Shown in pieces: positions 1 through 5,051 of a DNA stretch of 5,192 nucleotides. A program made the position numbers and the translations under genes. Each line of letters opens with the position of its first letter. Position 1 is the stretch's first letter. This DNA comes from Actinomycetes bacterium (GTDB taxonomy: Bacteria; Actinomycetota; Acidimicrobiia; Acidimicrobiales; Palsa-688): NCBI GenBank assembly GCA_021816565.1, contig JAKAXN010000340.1, positions 1 through 5,192 on the forward strand, written 5' to 3'. The notes beneath the pieces are model-generated. The model did not search any database. It worked only from the letters and a program-made list of their open reading frames with translations, and was not told the DNA's origin.

Positions 1-97
1 TCTTGTACTTGGTCGGGTAGCGCACCGGCTTTTCGGCGTAGCTGGGCTCCCAGTCGAAGTCCTTCACCCGGTTGTGAGCTTCAACCATGTTCCGCAT
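1..97 (-). CDS. Partial N-terminus, probable soluble di-iron monooxygenase hydroxylase alpha subunit
   Basis: The minus strand is open from an ATG at 97 to the left edge (32 codons, then cut by the window). The peptide contains FDWEPSYAEKPVRYPTKYK. This resembles the N-terminal segment of bacterial multicomponent monooxygenase alpha subunits: MmoX has an F-N-W-D...Y-A-T-K-Y-K stretch, and propane monooxygenase PrmA has L-T-W-E-P-T-F-A. In that family the alpha subunit holds the carboxylate-bridged di-iron site that hydroxylates methane, short alkanes, alkenes or aromatics with O2, together with beta, coupling and reductase subunits. None of the iron ligands (ExxH motifs) lies in view, so the family call rests on about 20 residues and the substrate cannot be named. 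A second in-frame ATG at 88 is possible. A run of six G at 101-106 is 3 nt from the first ATG and 12 nt from the second, so neither start has an ideal ribosome site. The gene is divergent from the PucR-type regulator. Confidence 0.55.
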   Translation of the reverse strand, partial: MRNMVEAHNRVKDFDWEPSYAEKPVRYPTKYK

Positions 98-130
98 GGT
101 CCCCCCATTCGAGAATCGGTCGTACGGGTC

Positions 131-159
131 AGTCTCTTCTCGGCGGAGCGGGTGGTCAA
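131..159 (-). promoter_or_regulatory. Candidate promoter for the monooxygenase gene
   Basis: On the minus strand TTGACC (159-154) matches the -35 consensus at five of six positions. After a 17-nt spacer comes GAGACT (136-131), a weak -10 that matches TATAAT at three of six positions. The implied transcript start is near 125, about 28 nt before the ATG at 97. The -35 is convincing and the -10 is not, so this is a tentative call. Confidence 0.35.
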
Positions 160-165
160 CGTGGG

Positions 166-198
166 GATCCACGATTGCCGCGCTAATTTTCGTGGATC
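166..198. repeat. 9-bp inverted repeat, candidate operator between divergent genes
   Basis: GATCCACGA at 166-174 and TCGTGGATC at 190-198 are exact reverse complements, separated by 15 nt (AT-rich, containing TAATTT). The element lies between the partial monooxygenase gene and the PucR-type regulator. Its centre (182) is about 57 bp upstream of the transcript start inferred for the monooxygenase, a usual distance for an activator site. That it binds the neighbouring regulator is inference. Confidence 0.5.
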
Positions 199-258
199 TC
201 TACTACTGCCGGGCAGCGACGGGTTCTGATCAGCCGGGCCGAGGCCATCCCTGTCGCG

Positions 259-2055
259 GTGGCCACCGAGGTGGGCCTGGCCCTGGCCAACGGCGACCGG
301 GTGGTGGTCGTGCACTCGGGGGCGGCCGAGGGGGCCGGGCTGGTCCTGGCCATCGAGGAGCAGGGCTGGCCGGTCGACGGCCCGGTGCAGCTGGTGCACC
401 GCAGCGGCGGCCCGCTACCCATCCTGCAGGCGGCGGAGCGGACCGCCTCGGAGAGCGTGGGCCAGCTGCGGATGCTGGTCGTCGACTCCGGGCGGGGGGC
501 CGCCTGCCCGGAGATCCACGACGGCGGGGCCCCCCGCCTGGCCGACCTGGGCGCCCGCCACTGGACCTGCGTGGTCATCGACTCCTGGGCGGTCACGGGC
601 GGGCTGATGGCCGTCTTCGGTCACGACGTGCTGGCCGCCGACGGCCTCGAGATGGACCTGTCCGGGGCCTGGGGCCGGTCCTTCGCCCTCGACCACCTGC
701 TCGAGCAGGTCCAGCGGCCGGAGCTGCTGGCCCGGGCCCTGGCCGCGGCCGAGGGCCTGGCGCTGCCCCCGCCGGTGCTGGCCTCGCTGCGCCGCCGCCA
801 CGAGACCCGGCTGGCCACCCACCGCCAGGCGGTGCGGATGCGCCAGCAGATGCTCGAGCGCAGCGGCCCCGACCCCGGGGAGTCCGCCCCGGGGTCGGCC
901 GAGCGCCAGGCGGACGGGAGGGTCAACCGGCTGCTCGACCACGTGGCCGGCTCGACCCAGCGGGCGGTGCTGGTGGAGAGCCCGGACTTCGAGCCGCTCC
1001 GGTGGTCCGGCGATCCGGGCAGCCCGCCTGCCGGGCTGGCCCAGATCCTGACCCCCGGGCGGCTGTCCCGCCTGGCCACCGCCCTGCAGGCGGGGGTGCC
1101 CCAGGCTGTCCGACTGGGCGTTCCGGCCACCGGGGCCCGCCTGATGATGCGCCTGGGCCTGGACCGCTGCCTCGGCTACGCGTCGCTGCTCGATGTGGCC
1201 AACCCCACCCGGGAGCAGATCCGGGCCCTCACCTCCCTCGAGGTCCCGCTGTCGTTCGCGTTCCAGCAGGAGTACGAGGACCGCATGATGGCCGTCCAGC
1301 TGCGCTCCACCGTGGTCAGCCAGGTGGTCACCGGCCGGCTGAACGGCCCGGAGCTCGAACGCAGCGCGGCGCTGCTCGGATGGCGGGGCGGTTCGGCCCG
1401 GGTCGTGGCCTACGCCTGCCGGGTCGGCCCGGGGCCGGCTCCGGCCGGCGGCGAGCCGTTCGACCGCTGGCACCGGGCCGGGGTGACGGCCGGGCTGGCC
1501 GGCGAGGCCACGGTGGCGCTGGTCCGCCCGGGGGAGGTCTCCGGCCTGCGCCCCCTGCTGGAGGCGGCGGCGCGGCCCGGCTCCGACCGGGTGGTGCTCG
1601 GGGTGGGCACCGAGGTGAGCGTCCCTTCCGATGCCGCCCGCTCCTACCGGGAGGCGGCCATGGCCGCCCGCATCGCGGTGGCTCTGGGGCGCGACGAGCT
1701 GTCGTTCGACTCGCTCGGCATCCACCGGCTGTTCCTCCCCGGGGCGGAGGCGGGGGACGCGGATTTCGAGGAACCGTTGTCGCGGCTGGAGGAGGCGGCC
1801 GCCACCATGACCTTCGACCCGGTGGAGACCCTCGGCGCCTACCTGGACACCGGCTGCTCGATCCCCCGGGCGGCGCAGCGCCTGCAGGTCCACCCCAACA
1901 GCCTCCGGTACCGCCTGCAGCGGATAGCCACCGCGTCGGGCCTGGACCTGGACGACCCCGAGGAGAGGTTCCGGGCCCAGCTGGCCATCCGGCTGCGGGC
2001 CACCAGGCGGGTCCTGGCCGGCGACCCGGAGGTCACCGAGTGGGGCCGGTCATGA
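259..2055 (+). CDS. PucR/CdaR-type transcriptional regulator
   Basis: A 598-residue protein from the GTG at 259. Residues 524-585 form the C-terminal PucR helix-turn-helix: TLGAYLDTGCSIPRAAQRL, then HPNSLRYRLQRI at 545-556, a signature of this family. Before it, about 350-500 looks like the degenerate GGDEF-like (CdaR) domain, starting at LRSTVVSQVVTG. About 222-335 looks like a GAF-type sensor (RAVLVESPDFEPLRWS to SLLDVANPTREQ). Residues 1-165 are an alternating hydrophobic alpha/beta-like domain that I do not recognise, joined by an Arg-rich helix and a Gly/Pro/Ser linker (about 170-220). PucR proteins bind DNA and often activate catabolic genes in response to small molecules; the ligand here is unknown. 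The start is uncertain: the frame is open back to the stop at 184-186, no good ribosome site precedes 259, and plausible domain-like sequence (ISRAEAIPVAVA) extends upstream, with CTG at 226 as a possible start. It is divergent from the putative monooxygenase. Confidence 0.85.
   Translation: MATEVGLALANGDRVVVVHSGAAEGAGLVLAIEEQGWPVDGPVQLVHRSGGPLPILQAAERTASESVGQLRMLVVDSGRGAACPEIHDGGAPRLADLGARHWTCVVIDSWAVTGGLMAVFGHDVLAADGLEMDLSGAWGRSFALDHLLEQVQRPELLARALAAAEGLALPPPVLASLRRRHETRLATHRQAVRMRQQMLERSGPDPGESAPGSAERQADGRVNRLLDHVAGSTQRAVLVESPDFEPLRWSGDPGSPPAGLAQILTPGRLSRLATALQAGVPQAVRLGVPATGARLMMRLGLDRCLGYASLLDVANPTREQIRALTSLEVPLSFAFQQEYEDRMMAVQLRSTVVSQVVTGRLNGPELERSAALLGWRGGSARVVAYACRVGPGPAPAGGEPFDRWHRAGVTAGLAGEATVALVRPGEVSGLRPLLEAAARPGSDRVVLGVGTEVSVPSDAARSYREAAMAARIAVALGRDELSFDSLGIHRLFLPGAEAGDADFEEPLSRLEEAAATMTFDPVETLGAYLDTGCSIPRAAQRLQVHPNSLRYRLQRIATASGLDLDDPEERFRAQLAIRLRATRRVLAGDPEVTEWGRS
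869..898. repeat. 12-bp GC-rich hairpin inside the regulator gene
   Basis: CCGACCCCGGGG (869-880) and CCCCGGGGTCGG (887-898) are exact reverse complements around a 6-nt loop. The hairpin encodes part of the Gly/Pro/Ser linker (SGPDPGESAPGSAE) between the N-terminal domain and the GAF-like domain. It may simply reflect relaxed GC-rich linker coding. Confidence 0.6.
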
Positions 2056-2063
2056 CCGGCCCC
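2042..2063. terminator. Perfect 22-bp palindrome over the regulator stop codon, likely bidirectional terminator
   Basis: GGGGCCGGT (2042-2050), the 4-nt loop CATG, then ACCGGCCCC (2055-2063) form a perfect palindrome that contains the TGA stop (2053-2055) of the PucR-type gene. It lies between two convergent genes, where a palindrome can act on both strands. It has no T-run, as is usual for GC-rich actinobacterial terminators. The termination role is inferred. Confidence 0.55.
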
Positions 2064-2065
2064 GG

Positions 2066-2084
2066 CGGGAGCGATCAGCTCCCG
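2066..2084. terminator. Second hairpin, over the stop codon of the EspC-like gene
   Basis: CGGGAGC (2066-2072), a 5-nt loop, and GCTCCCG (2078-2084) pair perfectly. The loop holds the minus-strand stop (2077-2075). With the neighbouring palindrome, each of the two convergent genes ends in its own hairpin within 43 bp. A 9-bp direct repeat CCCGGCGGG also occurs at 2061-2069 and 2081-2089. Confidence 0.4.
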
Positions 2085-2362
2085 GCGGGCTTGAGCTTGG
2101 CCGCCATGCCCTGGTCGCTGCCCCGGTAGGTGTCCGATGCACCCTTCAGGGCGGCCCGCACGGTCTCGACGCCGGCGGTGATCTCCGACCGGCCGTGGGA
2201 CCACCCGGACACGAAACCCGCCATGGCGCTGACCGCGTCGGCGTCGCCGAGAGCGGAGGCGTCCAGGCTGCCGTGGCCCTCGTCCTCGAGGGCCGCTTTG
2301 ACCACCGCCAGCCTCGACGCCAGACTCACCATCTGGTCCAGGTCGGCCCGAAAAGTCGTCAT
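2075..2362 (-). CDS. WXG100/EspC-like small secreted protein
   Basis: A 95-residue, Ala-rich, mostly helical protein that starts MTTFRADLDQM. An AGGAG-type ribosome site (2376-2372) lies 9 nt before the ATG. Two long helices appear to flank a turn around residues 50-60, where GWSHG (W54) sits in the usual place of the WXG motif but reads WxxG. Near the C-terminus Y79-R-G-S-D83 fits the YxxxD/E motif that directs export through type VII (ESX) systems. Length, helical pattern and motif fit the WXG100 or EspC families; a clean assignment between the two cannot be made by eye. It lies 48 nt downstream of a second WXG100 gene on the same strand, so the two are probably co-transcribed and may form a heterodimer. 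No EccC ATPase or other ESX component lies in the window, so the secretion route is inferred. Confidence 0.75.
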   Translation of the reverse strand: MTTFRADLDQMVSLASRLAVVKAALEDEGHGSLDASALGDADAVSAMAGFVSGWSHGRSEITAGVETVRAALKGASDTYRGSDQGMAAKLKPAGS

Positions 2363-2410
2363 CTGATCGAACTCCTGCCCCCGCCGGGTGGGCCGGGGCG
2401 CCGGGGCGTG

Positions 2411-2701
2411 CTAGCGCAGGGCCGTGACGTTTTGAGCTTCGACGGTGTCGTAGTTGGTCCCGACCGAATTGAGCGAGCGGCCGATCTGCTCCAACTGCGA
2501 CTGGATCTGGCGGGCCTGGCCCTTCCAGCCCTCGTACAGGCTCTGGAACGCCGCCGACGCCGAGCCGGTCCAGGTCTCGGCCAGGGCCTGCATGTCGGAG
2601 GTGAGCTTGGCCACCTGCGACTCGAGCTCGGCCGCCTGGGACTGCACCGTGGCCGCCTTGGCGTGAACATCACCGGTTGTGACTTTGAGCTCGTAACCCA
2701 C
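2411..2701 (-). CDS. WXG100 (ESAT-6-like) family protein
   Basis: A 96-residue protein. I chose the GTG at 2701 because a strong GGGGAGG ribosome site (2715-2709) lies 7 nt before it; the longer ATG-started reading to 2764 adds 21 residues with no family character. Residues 10-43 and 50-92 form two amphipathic helices around the hairpin ETWTGSAS, where W44-T-G46 is the canonical WXG motif. The C-terminus carries Y84-D-T-V-E88, the YxxxE form of the type VII export signal. EsxA/EsxB-type proteins are secreted as folded helical-hairpin dimers. This is the first gene of a two-gene minus-strand unit with the EspC-like gene, driven by the promoter at 2744-2771. Having the export motif in both members of a pair is less usual, since in EsxA/EsxB it is classically on one partner. 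Its function beyond probable secretion is unknown. Confidence 0.88.
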   Translation of the reverse strand: MGYELKVTTGDVHAKAATVQSQAAELESQVAKLTSDMQALAETWTGSASAAFQSLYEGWKGQARQIQSQLEQIGRSLNSVGTNYDTVEAQNVTALR

Positions 2702-2743
2702 CGCAGAGCCTCCCCATGTCCGGACTCCAAGATCCTGCAACCG

Positions 2744-2771
2744 ATGATATCCGCCCGGGCACAACGCTCAA
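2744..2771 (-). promoter_or_regulatory. Promoter of the WXG100 gene pair
   Basis: On the minus strand TTGAGC (2771-2766) and TATCAT (2749-2744) are separated by 16 nt. The -10 matches TATAAT at five of six positions and the -35 matches TTGACA at four. Transcription would start near 2737, giving a leader of about 36 nt before the GTG at 2701. Confidence 0.5.
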
Positions 2772-2819
2772 ACCACCCGGGTCCGTTTTTCCGGATGGGC
2801 GGGTCGCCGGTCGGGAACC

Positions 2820-2848
2820 TTGACAACCGGGGCACCCGTGCCCAGGAT
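2820..2848 (+). promoter_or_regulatory. Promoter of the sulfide:quinone oxidoreductase gene
   Basis: TTGACA (2820-2825) is a perfect -35 hexamer. After 17 nt comes CAGGAT (2843-2848), an actinobacterial-style -10 that keeps the key A2, A5 and T6. The transcript would start near 2855, about 60 nt before the ATG. It is back to back with the WXG100 promoter; the two -35 boxes are about 50 bp apart. Confidence 0.5.
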
Positions 2849-2917
2849 GTGCGTATTGTCCGTACATTTCCCGCCGCTCCGGTGCGGCGGGTGGGTCGGA
2901 AACGGGGGAGGGAGATC

Positions 2918-4129
2918 ATGGTGAACTCGACCAGTCGGTCCCGGGTCGTGGTGATCGGCGGTGGCACCGCGGGCCTGACGGTGGCGGCCCGGCTACGCCG
3001 GGCCGGCCAGGAGGACGTGACGGTCGTCGAGCCGTCCGACAAGCACTACTACCAGCCGCTGTGGACCCTGGTGGGCGGCGGCCGGGCGCCGCTGGCGGCA
3101 TCGGTCCGGCCGGCCGCGGCGGTCATGCCCAGGGGGGTCAGGTGGGTCCGGGCCGCAGCGAGGGAGATCGACCCCGACAACCGGACCGTCGGGCTCTCCG
3201 ACGGGCAGGTGCTCGGCTACGACTACCTGGTCGTCTGCCCGGGCCTGTGCCTCGACTGGGACCGCCTCCCCGGATCGGCCGAGACCCTGGGGCACGGGGG
3301 GGGTTTCGAGCAACTACCAGTTCGACCTGGCCCCGAAGACGTGGGAGATGATCCGGGGGATGAGGAGCGGCACGGCGGTGTTCACCATGCCGTCGGGCCC
3401 GATCAAATGCGCCGGCGCACCGCAGAAGATCGCCTACCTGGCCGCTGACTGGTGGCGGAAGCAGGGTGTCCTGGACAGCATCAACATGGTGCTGGTCCTG
3501 CCCACCCCGGGCATGTTCGGGGTGCCGGAGTTCGCCGAGGTCCTCTCCGGGGTGGCCGCCCGCTACGGCATCGACGTCCGCCTCCAGCACGAGGCCGTCG
3601 AGATCAACCCCGACGCCCGGGAGGTGGTGGTGGCCGACCGCAGCAACGGCGGGGACACCAAGTTCAACCTCTCCTACGACTTCCTGCACCTGGTGCCGCC
3701 CCAGAGTGCTCCGGCGTGGATCAAGCAGGGCCCGCTGGCCGACCCGGCCAACCCGGGGGGCTACGTGGACATCGACAAGAACACCATGCGCCACAACCGA
3801 TACGAGACGGTCTTCAGCCTGGGCGATGCCGGCTCGTCGCCCAACTCCAAGACCGGGGCGGCCGTCCGCAAGCAGGCGCCGGTCGTGGTGGCGAACCTGC
3901 TGGCCACCATGGCCGGCCAGCCCATGCCGGCCAGCTACGACGGCTACGCCTCCTGCCCCTCACCACGTCGCGCAGCCAGCTGCTACTGGCGGAGTTCGAC
4001 TACACCATGAAGCCCCACCCGACGCTCCCGGTGATCAACACCCAGAAGGAGATCCGGGAGTTCAACGCCTTCAAGCGCCGGGCCCTCCCCCTGATGTACT
4101 GGAACCTGATGCTCAAGGGTCTGGCCTGA
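2918..4129 (+). CDS. sqr: Type II sulfide:quinone oxidoreductase, interrupted by two compensating frameshifts
   Basis: A membrane-associated flavoprotein that oxidises sulfide and passes electrons to quinone. The ATG at 2918 follows GGAGG (2907-2911) by 6 nt. The N-terminal FAD-binding motif GGGTAG is at residues 14-19, E38 ends the second strand, and HYYQPLWTLVGGG (43-55) is typical of SQOR-like enzymes. With both indels corrected the protein is 403 residues and follows human SQOR to the end, including KCAGAPQKI, a C-terminal FAD-contact segment (SLGDAGSSPNSKTGAAV), and the final PLMYWNLMLKG, which probably touches the membrane. Both redox cysteines are present: C164 in KCAGAPQ and C346 in YASCPL, corresponding to human C201 and C379. 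It ends sooner after YWNLMLKG than the human enzyme. Reading runs in one frame to the G8 run at 3296-3303, shifts until the C4 run at 3956-3959, then returns to the first frame. As written, translation would stop at 3448. Intact coding on both sides of each run suggests sequencing error more than decay. Confidence 0.9.
3296..3303 (+). other. Frameshift site 1: G8 homopolymer in sqr
   Basis: Eight G follow CAC. Seven would give the expected reading GHGGVSSNYQFDLAPKTW, which aligns with the human SQOR region containing SNY...KTW. With eight, the frame runs into a stop at 3446-3448. It is either a base-calling error or a phase-variable tract. Confidence 0.85.
3956..3959 (+). other. Frameshift site 2: C4 run directly after the second catalytic cysteine codon
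   Basis: TGC at 3954-3956 encodes C346. Five C here would give ASCPLTTSRSQLLLAEFDY, the family-typical reading (SCPLVTG...LAEFDY in human SQOR). With four, the frame shifts and ends at 4010. The change is opposite in sign to the one at 3296-3303. Confidence 0.85.
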
Positions 4130-4144
4130 GCCCGGCCTGAGCCC

Positions 4145-4193
4145 CCCGCCGGACGCCCAGGAATGTCCTTTTGGCATTTTCCCTGACGGCGGG
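4145..4193. terminator. Extended hairpin downstream of sqr, probable terminator
   Basis: Nested pairing can be drawn: CCCGCCG (4145-4151) with CGGCGGG (4187-4193), CAGG (4158-4161) with CCTG (4182-4185), AATG (4162-4165) with CATT (4175-4178), and CC with GG (4167-4168, 4173-4174) around a TTTT loop. Small bulges remain at 4152-4157, 4166, 4179-4181 and 4186. It begins 15 nt after the sqr stop. The AT-rich core is unlike its surroundings. Termination is the simplest role, although no T-tract follows. Confidence 0.45.
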
Positions 4194-4219
4194 CCGCCCC
4201 CCGGGTGGAAGATGCTGAC

Positions 4220-4246
4220 GTCGCCCGGTGGAAGCGACCGGGCGAC
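4220..4246. promoter_or_regulatory. Perfect 10-bp inverted repeat upstream of the tandem-domain gene
   Basis: GTCGCCCGGT (4220-4229) and ACCGGGCGAC (4237-4246) pair exactly around a 7-nt loop and end 22 bp before the ATG at 4269. The octamer GGTGGAAG also occurs twice, at 4204-4211 and 4227-4234, 23 bp apart. It could be an operator or a leader RNA hairpin; no clear promoter hexamers were found next to it. Confidence 0.5.
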
Positions 4247-4268
4247 CCGCTCGTAAGGGGGTGCAACG

Positions 4269-4904
4269 ATGTTTCTCTTCACCCGGACGGTCTCCATGAC
4301 CGGTGATCCCCGGCAGTGCCGCGCCGCGGCCGTTGCGACGGCCGAGTTGGTGGGCCGCAAGACCGGCCTGTCCCTGTCCCTCTGGTCGGTGTTCCAGGGC
4401 GATGCGCTCGGGACGCTGGCCTTCACCACCATGGTCCAGTCCATGACGGAGTTCTACGCCACCACGTCCTCTCTCCTCGACGACGACGAGTACCTGGCCC
4501 GGCTGGGCGAGATGCGCCCCCTGGCCGCCGGTCCGCCCGTCGATCAGGCCCTCGAGATCCTCCACACCTCCGGCGGTGACTACCGCCGGGCCGGGACCGG
4601 CGCGGTGGCTTCGGTGATCACCGCCGAGATCGGCAACGCCCGATTCGCCGACGCCCTCGACTGGAGCGTGGGGATGGCCGACCTGGTGGCCGACATCATC
4701 GGCCGGGCGGTGATCTTCGGCCGGGGGGTGGCCGGCGGGTTCGGATCGGTCGGGTGGGTGGTGACCCAGCCCGACATGCCGACCTTCGAGGCGGCCGAGG
4801 AGGCCCTGGCCAAGGACCCCCGCTACATGACCAAGCTGGACGGCATGGGCGATCTGTTCGTCCCCGGGTCGGGGCGGCGCACCCTGAGCTGGCGCATCGC
4901 CTGA
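4269..4904 (+). CDS. Uncharacterised protein with tandem alpha/beta (ferredoxin-like) repeats
   Basis: A 211-residue soluble protein with no signal peptide or membrane helix. AAGGGGG (4255-4261) lies 7 nt before the ATG. I do not recognise the gene. The protein looks internally duplicated. In the first half a strand (SLSLWSVFQGD, from 35), a strand (LGTLAFTTMV, 48-56), then a helix and LLDDDEYLARLGEM (69-82) match in order the second-half strand AVIFGRGVAG (147-156), FGSVGWVVTQPD (158-169), and ALAKDPRYMTKLDGM (179-193). Each half begins with a strand and a helix (residues 2-30 and 113-145). This beta-alpha-beta-beta-alpha order, with a D-x-x-Y/x-M closing helix, is typical of dimeric alpha/beta-barrel (NIPSNAP/antibiotic monooxygenase-like) folds, here fused in tandem. 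The fold call is inferred from pattern only. No catalytic residues can be named. It stands alone between two hairpin-rich spacers. Confidence 0.8.
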   Translation: MFLFTRTVSMTGDPRQCRAAAVATAELVGRKTGLSLSLWSVFQGDALGTLAFTTMVQSMTEFYATTSSLLDDDEYLARLGEMRPLAAGPPVDQALEILHTSGGDYRRAGTGAVASVITAEIGNARFADALDWSVGMADLVADIIGRAVIFGRGVAGGFGSVGWVVTQPDMPTFEAAEEALAKDPRYMTKLDGMGDLFVPGSGRRTLSWRIA

Positions 4905-4919
4905 CCTCCAGCGGGACCA

Positions 4920-4966
4920 CCGCGGTGGCCGGCCACACGCCCGCCTGCACCGGCCGGCCACCGCGG
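4920..4966. terminator. 15-bp inverted repeat after the tandem-domain gene, probable terminator
   Basis: CCGCGGTGGCCGGCC (4920-4934) and GGCCGGCCACCGCGG (4952-4966) are exact reverse complements with a 17-nt loop, starting 15 bp after the stop codon. All but two of the 30 paired bases are G or C, so the hairpin would be very stable. It lacks a T-tract. Confidence 0.55.
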
Positions 4967-4982
4967 GCTGCACCGGCCGGCC
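4945..4982. repeat. 15-bp direct repeat, spaced 23 bp
   Basis: CTGCACCGGCCGGCC occurs at 4945-4959 and again at 4968-4982. The GGCCGGCC part of either copy can pair with 4927-4934, so the left arm of the hairpin has two alternative partners. Confidence 0.7.
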
Positions 4983-5038
4983 CCTCGCGCCGGACCCGCC
5001 GCGGCAGAGAGGCTGCCCCTTTCCCCTCTCCGGATACC

Positions 5039-5044
5039 TAGACT
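5039..5044 (+). promoter_or_regulatory. -10 element for a leaderless transcript
   Basis: TAGACT at 5039-5044 fits the actinobacterial TAnnnT -10 box and ends 7 nt before the GTG at 5052. That is where transcription would begin at the start codon itself. No Shine-Dalgarno sequence precedes this GTG. No convincing -35 is visible, which is common at such promoters. Confidence 0.5.
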
Positions 5045-5051
5045 CCGCGCC

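Noticed and set aside
175..204. TTGCCG-N18-TCTACT as a promoter for the PucR-type gene
   Set aside because: Both hexamers are weak and the gene's start is itself uncertain, so the call cannot be supported.
415..1893. A 492-codon open frame antisense to the regulator
   Set aside because: It is rich in Gly, Arg, Gln and His, shows no motif, and mirrors codon bias of the real gene.
87..2129. A 680-codon open frame on the plus strand over the regulator gene
   Set aside because: Its product is Gly/Pro/Arg-rich low-complexity sequence with no domain, typical of a shadow frame in GC-rich DNA. The overlapping frame encodes a clear PucR protein.
2813..2839. GGGAAC followed 18 nt later by CGT, resembling an ECF sigma factor promoter before sqr
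   Set aside because: The -10 part (CGTG) is short and imperfect, and it overlaps a better TTGACA/CAGGAT housekeeping promoter.
2359..3042. A 227-codon minus-strand frame over the WXG100 and sqr starts
   Set aside because: It overlaps both WXG100 genes and the FAD motif of sqr, and has Ser/Arg/Pro-rich composition of a shadow frame.
4158..4185. Terminal inverted repeat of an insertion sequence
   Set aside because: No transposase, no second copy and no target-site duplication is visible in the window.
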